Position numbers and translations under genes: made by a program | Notes under the pieces: model-generated | The model's database searches: none | Told to the model about the DNA's origin: nothing | The model's input: only the letters and a program-made list of their open reading frames with translations | In this document: in pieces, positions 1 through 10,823 of the stretch | How the letters are laid out: every line of letters starts with the position of its first letter | Numbering within the stretch: the first letter of the stretch is position 1 | Origin: Bacteroides sp. SM23_62 | Lineage (GTDB): Bacteria; Bacteroidota; Bacteroidia; Bacteroidales; SM23-62 | DNA: 51,971 bases | Direction of reading: 5' to 3' | NCBI GenBank assembly: GCA_001303955.1 | Contig: LJUP01000006.1 | Location: 1-51,971, forward strand

Positions 1-2
1 AC

Positions 3-158
3 CAATGGGTCCTGATCGAATATGATCTGAAGAACGACCTGGTCCTCTACCGTTTTGATCCCCAAAGGCTGGATCGGGGAAAAACCCATGAACTTGAGTT
101 ATATATTATTGACAATAAAGATAATATAGCGTATTATTATACCGAGTTTTACTGGTGA
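3..158 (+). CDS. C-terminal end of an upstream protein (partial; possibly M23-family peptidase)
   Basis: Frame 3 is open from the window edge to TGA at 156-158: QWVLIEYDLKNDLVLYRFDPQRLDRGKTHELELYIIDNKDNIAYYYTEFYW*. Family guess is weak. Confidence 0.45.
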   Translation, partial: QWVLIEYDLKNDLVLYRFDPQRLDRGKTHELELYIIDNKDNIAYYYTEFYW

Positions 159-176
159 TCTTTTATCCGGTTTACT

Positions 177-1235
177 ATGGAAAATGACATGAACATCCTG
201 GGAATCATGTCCGGCACCTCACTTGATGGACTCGATCTCACTATTTGTTCTTTCTGGGAGAGCGGCAAAAAATGGATCTTTCGCATACATGCTGCCGAAA
301 CCATCCAATATACCGAGGAATGGATCAGGAAGCTTCAGTCAGCACCTCATCTGTCAGGGATCGACCTGTTGTACCTTCACCAGGAATACGGGCAATTCAT
401 TGCCGATAATGCCCGCTTTTTCATACAATCATCCGGCCTGAAAGTGGACCTGATCTCGTCTCACGGACATACGGTATTTCATCAGCCGGAGGCCGGCTTT
501 ACCATGCAGGCAGGTGATCCGCAGGTAATTGCCTCCTTAACCGGTATAACAACAGCAGGAGATTTCAGAAAGACAGATGTACTGCTCGGGGGACAGGGAG
601 CCCCTCTGGTTACCGTTGGTGACCAATACCTGTTCGGGGAATACGACTTCTGCCTGAACCTGGGCGGATTCGCCAATATTTCCTATATATCGGACGAGAA
701 GAGGCTTGCCAGGGATGTCTGTCCGGTTAACATCATCCTCAACCAGCTTGCGGGTGAACTGGATCTTCCTTATGACAGGAACGGTTTTGCCGGCAGATCA
801 GGGAATGTCTCCGAAACCCTGCTCGGGCGTTTGAACAGCATAGGTTATTATCAAACCGCAGGGCCAGGTTCTCTCGGACGGGAATGGCTGGACTATGAAT
901 TCATGCCGGTGATCAGGGATTTCAATCTGCCCGTAACGGATATCCTGAGAACGGTATATGAGCATATCTCCTTACAGATCGCCAGACAGATCCGCCGCGG
1001 TGCAAAGGTGCTGGTTACCGGAGGTGGTGCCTATAACCAGTTCCTGGTTGAGAAAATCAGGGAAGTAAGCCATGGAAACATCATCATACCTTCCAGTGAC
1101 CTGATAGAATATAAGGAAGCCCTTATTTTTGCATTTCTGGGATTGCTGAGATTACATAAAAGAATCAATTGTTTTGCCTCCGTCACCGGGGCTAGCAGGG
1201 ATAGCTGCTGTGGGGTGATTTACAGAAGTTTTTGA
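177..1235 (+). CDS. anmK: Anhydro-N-acetylmuramic acid kinase
   Basis: N-terminal GIMSGTSLDGLDL and GGFANISY / VTGGGAYN motifs typical of AnmK. Start may be the second Met (MNILGIMSGTSLDG). Confidence 0.93.
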   Translation: MENDMNILGIMSGTSLDGLDLTICSFWESGKKWIFRIHAAETIQYTEEWIRKLQSAPHLSGIDLLYLHQEYGQFIADNARFFIQSSGLKVDLISSHGHTVFHQPEAGFTMQAGDPQVIASLTGITTAGDFRKTDVLLGGQGAPLVTVGDQYLFGEYDFCLNLGGFANISYISDEKRLARDVCPVNIILNQLAGELDLPYDRNGFAGRSGNVSETLLGRLNSIGYYQTAGPGSLGREWLDYEFMPVIRDFNLPVTDILRTVYEHISLQIARQIRRGAKVLVTGGGAYNQFLVEKIREVSHGNIIIPSSDLIEYKEALIFAFLGLLRLHKRINCFASVTGASRDSCCGVIYRSF

Positions 1236-1307
1236 TAATTTTACAGCATCTATACCACCCCGGATACCAAACTGATTTTTGCACAACCGATTCATCAGCA
1301 TTGAAAA

Positions 1308-2459
1308 ATGGAAAATTTTATAGCCCATAATCCCACAAAAGTACATTTCGGGAAAGATGTTGTCGGGCAACTCGGAGAAGCTGCCGCCCAATGCGGTAAA
1401 AAGGCCCTGCTCGTATATGGCAGGGGATCTGTCCTGCGCAACGGAAGCTACCAGGACACGAAAGACCAGCTTGACAAGGCAGGTATAGAAATCATAGAAT
1501 ATAGCGGGATCAAACCCAATCCAATAGTGGAAGATGTAGATAAGGCAGCTGCCCTTGGAATGGAGAAAGAAGTGGATATGGTGATTGCTGTAGGGGGTGG
1601 ATCCGTGATTGATTCAGCCAAGATTATCGCGGTTTGTATCACCGAACAATGCAGTGGATGGGATGTCATGAAAGAACTACGGGATCCGGTCAGGGCCCTT
1701 CCCATCATGGCAGTACTGACACTTGCGGCGACTGGGACTGAAATGAATGCTGTGGCTGTCCTGCAGAATAACCAGACCATGGAGAAATTCGGTTACCGGC
1801 ACCCTGTCATGTTCCCGAAACATTCCTTCCTGGACCCAAATTATACACGCAGTGTACCGGCCAACCATACAGGTTATGGCATTGTCGACCTGGTGGCACA
1901 TGTTTTGGAATCCTATTTCGGATACGGCGATGCAAGCCTTTCCGACCGCTTTGCCGCATCCGTCATCCTGGAAGCCATGGAATACGGTCCCCAGTTAATG
2001 AGAAACCCGGATGACTATCTATTAAGGGCACGGATCATGTGGGCTGCCACAAATGCACTTAACGGTCTTCTTTCATATGGACGGTTAAATGGTGATTTCA
2101 CCAGCCATTCCCTGGGGCATCAGTTGTCTCTGCTCTACGACACACCTCATGGAGCATCTCTTTCAATCGCCTTTCCAGCCTGGATGAAACATATGATACC
2201 GAAGGTCGGGCACAGGCTGGAAAAACTCGGACGCGATCTTTTTGGTGATCCTTCTGCCGGGGGGACCATCAAGCGCCTTGAAAGTTTTTTTTCAGAGGTT
2301 TCATGTCCCGTACGGTTAGGGGATATTGGTGTCGGTCCGGATCAAAAAGACGAGATCGTGGCCCTAATGAACAGAAACGAGTGCAACGGAAAGAATCCTG
2401 ACAATCTTTTGAATGATCTGGACAGGGAGCAGATCGTGGACCTGATGTTTGAGGCATAA
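1308..2459 (+). CDS. Iron-containing alcohol dehydrogenase (butanol dehydrogenase/YqhD-like)
   Basis: NPTKVHFGKD start, GGGSVIDSAK nucleotide-binding motif, H-rich metal site GDFTSHSLGHQLSLLYDTPHGASLS. Confidence 0.92.
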   Translation: MENFIAHNPTKVHFGKDVVGQLGEAAAQCGKKALLVYGRGSVLRNGSYQDTKDQLDKAGIEIIEYSGIKPNPIVEDVDKAAALGMEKEVDMVIAVGGGSVIDSAKIIAVCITEQCSGWDVMKELRDPVRALPIMAVLTLAATGTEMNAVAVLQNNQTMEKFGYRHPVMFPKHSFLDPNYTRSVPANHTGYGIVDLVAHVLESYFGYGDASLSDRFAASVILEAMEYGPQLMRNPDDYLLRARIMWAATNALNGLLSYGRLNGDFTSHSLGHQLSLLYDTPHGASLSIAFPAWMKHMIPKVGHRLEKLGRDLFGDPSAGGTIKRLESFFSEVSCPVRLGDIGVGPDQKDEIVALMNRNECNGKNPDNLLNDLDREQIVDLMFEA

Positions 2460-2485
2460 AAAAAGGCGCAGTCGAAACTGCGCCT
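2458..2485 (-). terminator. Intrinsic terminator reading on the minus strand
   Basis: AGGCGCAGT (2464-2472) CGAA ACTGCGCCT (2477-2485). The A7 run at 2458-2464 becomes a U-run only on the minus strand; the plus strand has no U-run. Confidence 0.6.
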
Positions 2486-2817
2486 CTTCACCCTAATTAC
2501 TAACTAAAAACACTAACCACTAAACCTATTTTAACCTAAACCTTTAAATCTATAACGCAAAAATTGCAAATTTGTTTGTGAAAAAATGTTAAAATAATCA
2601 TAAAAAAGCTAAAACATTTTTTCGAATCCTTCAACCTAATTCCTTCATCCCAATTTTCTATACAAATATACGACATCACACCGACAGAATCACCCCATAA
2701 ATATCTATTTAACAACTTTTTAAGACTGGTTTTTGATGAATCCTCAAATATCTGTTATGAATGACAGCCAAAGCCGGCATATGTTGCACAAAATACCTAT
2801 TAAATGACAGGTGTCGG

Positions 2818-2847
2818 TTGGGGAATATCCAAAAGAAATTATTTTTG
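2818..2847 (+). promoter_or_regulatory. Bacteroidota-type promoter for the C69 peptidase gene
   Basis: TTG (2818-2820), 19-bp spacer, TATTTTTG (2840-2847), matching TTG-N19-TAnnTTTG, 24 bp upstream of ATG 2872. Confidence 0.65.
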
Positions 2848-2871
2848 TCGGACGCTTTTAAAATAATACAT

Positions 2872-4517
2872 ATGAAACGCTTATTTCAAATTATGGCAAT
2901 CCTGGCGGTAAGTGCATTATCTATCCAGGAAGCAAACACATGTACAAACTTATTAGTAACCCGTGGGGCCTCGGTGAATGGTGCCACCATGATCACCTAT
3001 GCAGCGGATGCCCATTTCCTGTATGGTGAACTGTATTACCGGCCGGCAGCTGACCACCCTGCAGGAAGCCTTGTGAAGATATATGAATGGGATACGGGAA
3101 AATATCTTGGCAAGATCAAACAGGTTACGCATACCTACGCTTTAGTGGGACTGATGAATGAACATCAGCTCGCCATTGGTGAGACCACTTACGGGGGACG
3201 CCCGGAACTGGTAGATACAACCGGGATCATAGATTACGGCAGCCTGATGATCCTGGCCCTTCAACGGGCCAAAACTTCCCGCGGGGCCATCCAGGTCATG
3301 GGTGATCTTGTGGCTGAATACGGCTACAACAGTTCCGGTGAATCATTCTCCATCGCCGATAAAAATGAGGTCTGGATCATGGACCTGATCGGTAAGGGCC
3401 CGGGAAACAAAGGTGCAGTATGGGTGGCACGCAGGATCCCTGACGGATATGTTTCCGCCCATGCCAACCAGGCAAGGATCCGGACATTTCCGCTGGATGA
3501 CCCGGAAAATTGCCTGTATGCAGAAGATGTGATCTCCTTTGCAAGGGAACAGGGCTATTTTGACGGTAAAGACAAGGATTTCAGTTTTTCAGATACCTAT
3601 GCACCGGTTGATTTTGGCGGAGCCCGGTTTTGCGAGGCCAGGGTATGGTCCTTCTTCAGCAAGGTCACAGAAGGCATGGAGCAATACCTGGATTATGCCA
3701 AGGGCGAGAACCTTGAAAACAGGATGCCGCTCTGGGTAAAGCCAAGCAAAAAACTGGCCGCCCGTGACCTGATGAACTATATGCGTGACCATTTTGAGGG
3801 TACTCCGCTGGACATGACCCAGGATGTGGGTGCGGGTCCCTATCGCCTGCCCTACCGCTGGCGGTGGGTGATGTGACCTACTGCAATGAGCGGGCCATTG
3901 CCACCCAGCAGACAGGTTATTCATTTGTTACTGAATCAAGGAACTGGCTGCCGGACTGGATAGGTGGTATTTTCTGGTTCGGGGTGGATGATGCGGCCAC
4001 CACTGTATACAATCCCATGTATTGCGGAATTGACCGCGTCCCCGAACCCTTCGAGGTTGGCAACGGAGACATGATCACCTACTCCGAGACCTCGGCCTTC
4101 TGGGCATTTAATTTCGTGGCAAATTTCTGCTACCTCAGATATGACCTTATGACCGAGGATGTTAAGAAGGTGCAGGCTGAACTGGAGTCCAAATATATCA
4201 ACAATTCCGAAGCGATCGACAAAGCTGCCCTGGCATTGTATAACAAAGACCCGGAACAGGCGAGGAAGTTTTTGACGGATTACTCGGTTGGAGTTGGAGA
4301 ACAGACTTTCAAGCGCTGGAAGGAACTGGGTCAGTACCTGCTGGTCAAATACATAGACGGGAATGTCAAGAAAGAAAGGGATGGAAAATTCATTTATAAT
4401 GGCTTTGGAGGGAACATCCCTCCCAATCCTGACCAACCCGGATACCCCGCCTGGTGGTACGAAAAGATCGCAGAAGACAAGGGTGACCAGTTGAAAGTCA
4501 TAGGAGATGCGCACTAG
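2872..4517 (+). pseudogene. Peptidase C69-family dipeptidase, interrupted by a frameshift near 3855-3864
   Basis: ORF 2761-3876 (true start probably MKRLFQIM at 2872, then CTNLLVTRGASVNGATMITYAAD) and ORF 3864-4517 (CNERAIATQQTGYSFVTESRNWLPDWIGGIFWFGVDDAATTVYNPMYCG) are consecutive halves of one C69 protein in different frames. Confidence 0.8.
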
Positions 4518-4665
4518 TTCCCTGCGAGGTGCTGCGGGCCATTGTTAATAAAACGTTGAAGACATTAATTTTTTTTCAGATCTGTTTTTTTCATTCACGA
4601 AAAATATTCGTACATTCGCGTCCTGTAAAAAATTGAGGATCATTGAAATTTAACAGACAGACAGG

Positions 4666-5037
4666 ATGGATTTACTGAAGACAGCCGAAAATGAATTCTT
4701 GAAAGAAAGCAATTATCCTTCATTCAATTCAGGTGATACGATAACAGTTCACTACAAGATCAGGGAAGGAAACAAGGAAAGGGTACAGCAGTTTCGCGGC
4801 GTTGTCATCCAGCGCAGGGGATCCGGTCTGGCCGAGACATTCACCGTACGCAAATTATCCGGTAATATTGGTGTGGAAAGGATCTTTCCCCTGTCCTCCC
4901 CGTTTATAGAGAAAATCGATATCAATAAGCGCGGGCATGTACGCCGTGCCAGGATCTTCTACCTTCGTGGCAGAACAGGCAAAAAGGCCCGTATCCAGGA
5001 AAAAAGGATGACAGCTTCGGCTGAGAATGGAGAATAA
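4666..5037 (+). CDS. rplS: 50S ribosomal protein L19
   Basis: [65 protein letters not shown] is classic L19. Confidence 0.97.
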   Translation: MDLLKTAENEFLKESNYPSFNSGDTITVHYKIREGNKERVQQFRGVVIQRRGSGLAETFTVRKLSGNIGVERIFPLSSPFIEKIDINKRGHVRRARIFYLRGRTGKKARIQEKRMTASAENGE

Positions 5038-5056
5038 AAGACAGTAACATAAACCA

Positions 5057-5087
5057 AACCCCGATGAACACTTCGGGGTTTTTTTGT
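5057..5087 (+). terminator. Rho-independent terminator downstream of rplS
   Basis: AACCCCGA (5057-5064), 8-nt loop, TCGGGGTT (5073-5080) followed by a T-run. Confidence 0.85.
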
Positions 5088-5128
5088 TTTAACTTTATGG
5101 AAACTTGTTCCGAAAGAGATACTGAATA

Positions 5129-7936
5129 ATGCGTTACCGGCTTTGCATACTGATATGGATTTCTCTTCTGGCCGCCAGAGGATTTTCCCAGAATGGTAAT
5201 GGAAAACTGGATCTTGTTGAAGAATGGGCTGAAAAATATACTGTCCCGTTTACCATGCCTGACGGTGCCAGATTAATGACAGATGTTTATCTGCCTGTAA
5301 CCCGTGACTCCCTGTGCATCATCTACGAAGGACAGGAAGGGTCCATTGCTGTTGAGATTGTTCCAAAAGGGGTACAATATATCATATACGATTCCGTGGA
5401 TGGAAATATCAATGAAAAGCCCTATGAAATGCCGGTTATTTTTATCAGGACCCCCTATGATAAAAATACTGAAGCACTTGGTTATTTCCTGGCATTCCTC
5501 GGATATGCGGCAGTTATCCAGGATAACAGGGGCTGCTATGCATCAGAGGGAGCATATATCCCCATGTACAGCGATTCATGGCGGAAAGAGCCCTATCATC
5601 AAAACATTCAGCATTTTCTCGATATAAGTTCGCGGGATGACCCGGCAAATGCCAATCTTCATGAGGATGGTTATCAGAGCCTGAGATACATACTTGACAG
5701 CCTGGAAAGGGAATACCAGGGAGATACGATGAATGTATCCAACGGGCTGATCGGAATGATGGGAGCCTCTGCCCTGGGCAATGTGCAATACCAACTGGCT
5801 TCTGCCCGTAAAATTGATCCCTTGGGACCGGGATTGAAATGTTTGTTTCCCGTAGTGGCCACCAATGAGCATTACAGGTTCACTGCCGTCCAGAACGGGG
5901 TTTTCCGGCAAGAACTGGTTACAGGTTGGATTACAAGGCAATATATTGACCTGATCAATGACGAATTATCCGACGGGGATCCCTCCATTTTTAACAGCAT
6001 ACACAGCCCTGCCGATTATAACCTAAACAGTAAATACGAGGCAGCTGAAATGGCCATCGATTACTGGTTGAGTTATCAGCCTGGCAATGGCCCTTCAGGA
6101 TATTATCCCAATTCAGTCCTCCGTTCCGATATGGATGCAAGCTGTGCTTTTGTGGGTACCAGTGGAGAAGGTGATGCTGAAGGAAACTTCAGCCGCTATG
6201 TCAATCTTGAAGTTCCCATCTACCACCTCACCGGCTGGTGGGATATTTTTATCGACGGTCAGATTGAAACCTATAACCAGCTGATGCAAAACCTCAGTGA
6301 TGAATATGGACATAAATCCCTTCAGAAACTGGTGATCGGACCCTGGGCACACCAGACCGTGACAATGAGATCCACGGGAGACCTGGATTATCCCGAAAAT
6401 GTCCAGGATTTTCTTTTTGATTTGCTGAATGTGGAGTTGAACCTGGAAAATTTACCTGTGGATGTGCTCTATGATTCCGAGCCCATGCAATGGTTCAGGA
6501 CGCATTTAAATCATAACCGCTGGAAAAATATCGGAGAGCCAAAAATCATCATCCCGGAAAGCAAAAAATGGCAGCCAGTTGCTCCAGAGATAAAAATAAG
6601 GATACCGGATAAGGATTTTATCCTGCCCTATCCTAAATTCCTGAATTTTTTATCGGGCCACACGGGCCTGGATAGTATAAGCTTTACCCTTTCAATAAAT
6701 AATTCAGTTACAAGCAGCGATATAAACATTCCCAGGCTTGATACACCACTGGTATCGATGGAAAAGATTGAATCCCGGGCGCCGACCGATTTCCGGCAGA
6801 TCCCCAATGTCAGGCTTTATGTTGTTGGTCCCCGAACAGCAGGAGAATACACTGAACATGCAGCCGGCAACTACTGGTTCGAAAGCGACTCCTTCCCTTT
6901 CACAAAAGATATCCTCATGCAAAAGGTGTATTTACACGAGCAGCAAAAGCTCTTCAGCCGGAAACCCGAATCGGTCAGCGGATCGTCAAACTTTATACAT
7001 GATCCCCAGCATCCTGTATTTACAGTGGGTGGTGCCAATATGATTACACTTACACCCCTTGGGGACAGGCGTAATCAGGGACAGATGAACCTGGCAGATC
7101 CCCTGCTGGCAAAGCATACCATGACACGCAGTGATGTTTTGTCTTTTGAAAGCAATGCCCTGTCCGATACCTTATCGATCATCGGATTTCCGGTCGCTAA
7201 TCTCTTTGCCAGTAGCAATCCCCTCGAAAACCATTCCGACTCGACCAGTACGGACTTTTTTTTACGGATCCTTGATGTTTACCCGGACGGCGGGGAATAT
7301 TTCGTGGTGGAAGGTGCCATCAATGCCCGGGCAAGGGATTATGCAAAACAGCTGATTACAGGCAAGGAAGATCCGGGAATACCATTTACAAACATTGTAT
7401 CTGACAGTGTCTATGAATATCGTTTCAAGATGATGCCCATAGCCTATACTTTTGGCCAGGGCCACAAGATCAAGGTACTTATCAGCAGCAGCAACCATCC
7501 CCGCTACCAGTCGAATCCCAACCTGCCTGTTGAAAAAAATGTATTCTCCCGCTGGAAACCGGGTGATGGGCGCCGCTCCAGGAAAGCCCTTCAAACCATT
7601 TATTTTTCTGCTGACTATCCTTCCAACGTTGAATTACCCGTTTACAAGGGAGCGCTTTCCCTGCCGGTCGGCACTGAAAGTAATACAACAAAAGTAATTC
7701 CAGGTATCAGGATATTTCCCAACCCGGCCAGTGAATTTCTATTTGTAGAGGCAGGCGGTACAGATAATAGATTTGAAATTTACACGCTGACCGGAAGAAA
7801 AATGCTGACAGGAATCTTTGATTCATTTTATTCCATCAATGTGGGATCCTGGGATCCCGGTGTCTATGTAATTCGTCTGACCAACCCGGAATCCAACATC
7901 TTTTACGCTCAAAAGATCATTATCAGCAAGCTTTAA
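5129..7936 (+). CDS. CocE/NonD (X-Pro dipeptidyl-peptidase S15-like) hydrolase with a C-terminal T9SS type A sorting domain
   Basis: Signal peptide; YTVPFTMPDGARLMTDVYLPV, PVIFIRTPYDK, GYAAVIQDNRGCYASEG, HLTGWWDIFIDGQIE; tail FPNPASEFLFVEAGG...YTLTGRKML...GVYVIRLTN. Confidence 0.87.
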   Translation: MRYRLCILIWISLLAARGFSQNGNGKLDLVEEWAEKYTVPFTMPDGARLMTDVYLPVTRDSLCIIYEGQEGSIAVEIVPKGVQYIIYDSVDGNINEKPYEMPVIFIRTPYDKNTEALGYFLAFLGYAAVIQDNRGCYASEGAYIPMYSDSWRKEPYHQNIQHFLDISSRDDPANANLHEDGYQSLRYILDSLEREYQGDTMNVSNGLIGMMGASALGNVQYQLASARKIDPLGPGLKCLFPVVATNEHYRFTAVQNGVFRQELVTGWITRQYIDLINDELSDGDPSIFNSIHSPADYNLNSKYEAAEMAIDYWLSYQPGNGPSGYYPNSVLRSDMDASCAFVGTSGEGDAEGNFSRYVNLEVPIYHLTGWWDIFIDGQIETYNQLMQNLSDEYGHKSLQKLVIGPWAHQTVTMRSTGDLDYPENVQDFLFDLLNVELNLENLPVDVLYDSEPMQWFRTHLNHNRWKNIGEPKIIIPESKKWQPVAPEIKIRIPDKDFILPYPKFLNFLSGHTGLDSISFTLSINNSVTSSDINIPRLDTPLVSMEKIESRAPTDFRQIPNVRLYVVGPRTAGEYTEHAAGNYWFESDSFPFTKDILMQKVYLHEQQKLFSRKPESVSGSSNFIHDPQHPVFTVGGANMITLTPLGDRRNQGQMNLADPLLAKHTMTRSDVLSFESNALSDTLSIIGFPVANLFASSNPLENHSDSTSTDFFLRILDVYPDGGEYFVVEGAINARARDYAKQLITGKEDPGIPFTNIVSDSVYEYRFKMMPIAYTFGQGHKIKVLISSSNHPRYQSNPNLPVEKNVFSRWKPGDGRRSRKALQTIYFSADYPSNVELPVYKGALSLPVGTESNTTKVIPGIRIFPNPASEFLFVEAGGTDNRFEIYTLTGRKMLTGIFDSFYSINVGSWDPGVYVIRLTNPESNIFYAQKIIISKL

Positions 7937-7945
7937 GAAACCTGC

Positions 7946-10768
7946 TTACTTTAACTTATCAGCCTGTTCCCGGGCTTGCCGCATGATCTCATCCGCCTGC
8001 TTGTTGGCCTCATCCTCCAGTTTCTTTGCATTCTTTTCGGCCTCGGATTTGAGCGTCTTGGCATAGGTCTCGGCTGCCACCTTCTGCAGCGGGTTGCTGC
8101 CGGCATCCTTTATCCTCTTTTGTCCCTCTTCCTCTGCCTGGCGGATCAATTCCTCCCCGGCACGTCTGGCCTCCCATTTCAACGCATCGGCCTTTGCCTG
8201 TGCTTCGGCCATTATTTTTTCGGCCTCCTTGCTGGCTTCTTCCCTGATCTCCTCCTTCACTTCTTCGACTTTCTCTTCCACTATTTCCTGTACCTGTTCC
8301 TTTACCTCTTCGGTCATTTTTTTCATGCCCTCCTCGAACATGGGCCTGATCTTGGGTTCTTTGAAAGTTCCTGTAACCAGGAATTTCACATCGATGGTCT
8401 CGCCGGGATCAATATTTATACCCTGGCTCGCGGCCAGGGATGTTATTTCGTTCAGCGTATTCTGGACAGTCCCGCCCAGGTCAGATCTGGGGATCTTCAT
8501 ATTCATCTCATAGTTCATGGTCTGGTCAATACCCTGGTCCCCTTTCATCACCAGCAGGGTATTCCCGATTTTTGTGGTGTAAGGCTCTATGTAAACCCGT
8601 CCGTTTCTGACGGAATATTCGATGGACAGGTCCTTCATGACGATATCCTTGAATTTATCCGTATTGAGTATACCGTTGATCATATCGAAGGTCTCTGTTT
8701 TTTCAATGGTGATCATCTCTGATCCCAGTTTCCCACTGGCTACAATGGAATTCATTACGGGCACCATTCCTTCTCCCAGGAAAGATGTGAATTCCAGATC
8801 AGTTGAAACGGTTCCGGAAGTCTGTTCTGCAATAGGTGCCAGTTTTTGAATGGTCAGGAGGGACTCAAAAGCGGATGGGATATCGATCCTGTCTACCTTG
8901 AGCGACAGGTCTACCAGCGGTGATTTCATGTCCTGTGTATTGTATTCTCCCGACACAAGCACATTGCCCTTGAGTAATTGCAGGCTCAATTCACGCATGA
9001 TCAGCCGCTGGTCACGGATGATGATCTGACCGAACAGGTTGTCAATATCGAGCTTGTTGAATAACACCTTTTTCAACCGGGAAGTGAAAACAAAATCGAT
9101 ATTGCCGGGTATCTCAATGACTGACATTGTATCTGTTGCCCCGGCAGGGGGTTCATCCATCGGCTCACCGGCAGGTTCACCCCCTTTTTCCCCGGTCTCT
9201 TCCGACATGAACTCATTTAGATCCAGTAAGTTACTTTCCAGGTTCAGTCTTCCTGCAATCATGCCGTCCTCGAACAGGTAAGACAGGAAATTTTCAAGCT
9301 TCCCGTCCATCCTGACATCGCTGCTACCGATATTGGCATCAAATTCGGCCAGGTCTACATACTGCGGCGAAAAATGCATAACCGTACTGTTGATAAACAC
9401 GGGCTGTGGAATGTCGGGCGACTGCAACTCAAATTGCTGCAATTTCAGGCTGCCATCAGCCTTGAATTCATCATATCTCTCATTTTCAATGCTTGACATC
9501 TTTCCCATCAGATCAATATTGGCATCCAGTGTTCCTGTCAGGCTCATATCTTCCATGGGAACCACATCAGCCAGGGCTGAAAAATCGATCTTTGCAGCCA
9601 GGGTTGCATTTACCTTTGGATCACTGATGGGTGTAATCATATGCAGGGAAAAATCTACGGGGTTGTCTCCCAGTTCAACATGGAAAGCATTCACATCTAC
9701 AGTGGAATTATCATGCTGGATCCCGTCATAATGGACCTCCAAATCTATCTGGATCTGCTCGGCAGATTTTGGAAGGTCAGGATACTCGAACCTGGCATTG
9801 TCCACCAGTAATTTTATATCCGCCGAGGGAGTATGGTCTTCTGTCAGATTGCCCCGGATGGAACCGGACAAGGCCAATTCCCCGTCCGTCTGCACATCCT
9901 CAAAATCTTTCATATAGACCGCAGGAACCATGGAAAGCAGGCTTTTAAAGCTCGTTTCCTTTGTACTAAAGCTGATATCCACGCCAATATCACCTCCTTC
10001 CGGCATGGTCACCTTGCCGTCCAGAAGCAATGCCAGGTCATTTATGGCAAATGAATTATCCGTAAGGGTAAAGACAGAATTTACCAGGTCCGCATCCAGG
10101 TTGATCAGGATGTCAAGCATGGCATCCTTGACATAACGGATTCCTCCCATGATCAAATTCAGCCGATCTGCAGTGGAAGTTAGATTGAGGCTGGTGAAAT
10201 CCTGGGCCAGGTCCCCTGACAGCATGAAATTAAACCCATACAAGGACGCTTCCATACCCGATTTCCTGTCATGATAGGCTATGGAAGCATCACGTATCTC
10301 CAATTTCCTGAGGGCCACTTTCAGATCCATGGTCCCGGGACCGGTTGTGTCGGGCTCCTCAGCTGAGGAGCTTTCTTTGGCAATATCCCAGTTGGCTGAA
10401 CCATCTTCCAGCATGATGGCAGAAATCCGTGGGCTATCCATGAGGATACTCCTGACTTTAATGGCTTCTTTCCTGACCAGGCTGATGACATTGACGGTTG
10501 CACTGAATTCATCAAAAGCTACCAGGGTATCTCCCTCAAAAATTTCTATCCCGGAAACGGATACCCCATGCAGGGAAGCAGTCAGTCGCGGGAAATCCTT
10601 GAAGAAGGTGAGCTTAAGGTCAGTGAAATCAATTTTTGCATTTACACTGGTATTGGCTATCTCTTTGGCCTTGTTAAGTAACTGTTTCTTGAACAGAACG
10701 GGAGTAAAAACGAGTATGACCAGGACAAGCAGGATGAATACCAGGAAAATTCTCAGGATCTTTTTCAT
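7946..10768 (-). CDS. AsmA-family protein
   Basis: Probable start MKKILRIFLVFILLVLVILVFTP at 10768 (ORF opens at 10879). TM anchor then long AsmA-like beta-rich region; C-terminal Ala/Glu/Lys coiled-coil tail. Confidence 0.8.
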   Translation of the reverse strand: MKKILRIFLVFILLVLVILVFTPVLFKKQLLNKAKEIANTSVNAKIDFTDLKLTFFKDFPRLTASLHGVSVSGIEIFEGDTLVAFDEFSATVNVISLVRKEAIKVRSILMDSPRISAIMLEDGSANWDIAKESSSAEEPDTTGPGTMDLKVALRKLEIRDASIAYHDRKSGMEASLYGFNFMLSGDLAQDFTSLNLTSTADRLNLIMGGIRYVKDAMLDILINLDADLVNSVFTLTDNSFAINDLALLLDGKVTMPEGGDIGVDISFSTKETSFKSLLSMVPAVYMKDFEDVQTDGELALSGSIRGNLTEDHTPSADIKLLVDNARFEYPDLPKSAEQIQIDLEVHYDGIQHDNSTVDVNAFHVELGDNPVDFSLHMITPISDPKVNATLAAKIDFSALADVVPMEDMSLTGTLDANIDLMGKMSSIENERYDEFKADGSLKLQQFELQSPDIPQPVFINSTVMHFSPQYVDLAEFDANIGSSDVRMDGKLENFLSYLFEDGMIAGRLNLESNLLDLNEFMSEETGEKGGEPAGEPMDEPPAGATDTMSVIEIPGNIDFVFTSRLKKVLFNKLDIDNLFGQIIIRDQRLIMRELSLQLLKGNVLVSGEYNTQDMKSPLVDLSLKVDRIDIPSAFESLLTIQKLAPIAEQTSGTVSTDLEFTSFLGEGMVPVMNSIVASGKLGSEMITIEKTETFDMINGILNTDKFKDIVMKDLSIEYSVRNGRVYIEPYTTKIGNTLLVMKGDQGIDQTMNYEMNMKIPRSDLGGTVQNTLNEITSLAASQGINIDPGETIDVKFLVTGTFKEPKIRPMFEEGMKKMTEEVKEQVQEIVEEKVEEVKEEIREEASKEAEKIMAEAQAKADALKWEARRAGEELIRQAEEEGQKRIKDAGSNPLQKVAAETYAKTLKSEAEKNAKKLEDEANKQADEIMRQAREQADKLK

Positions 10769-10823
10769 GATTTCATATGATTTATTACCAATAAATTTAT
10801 GAATTATATCTTCAACACGGCAA

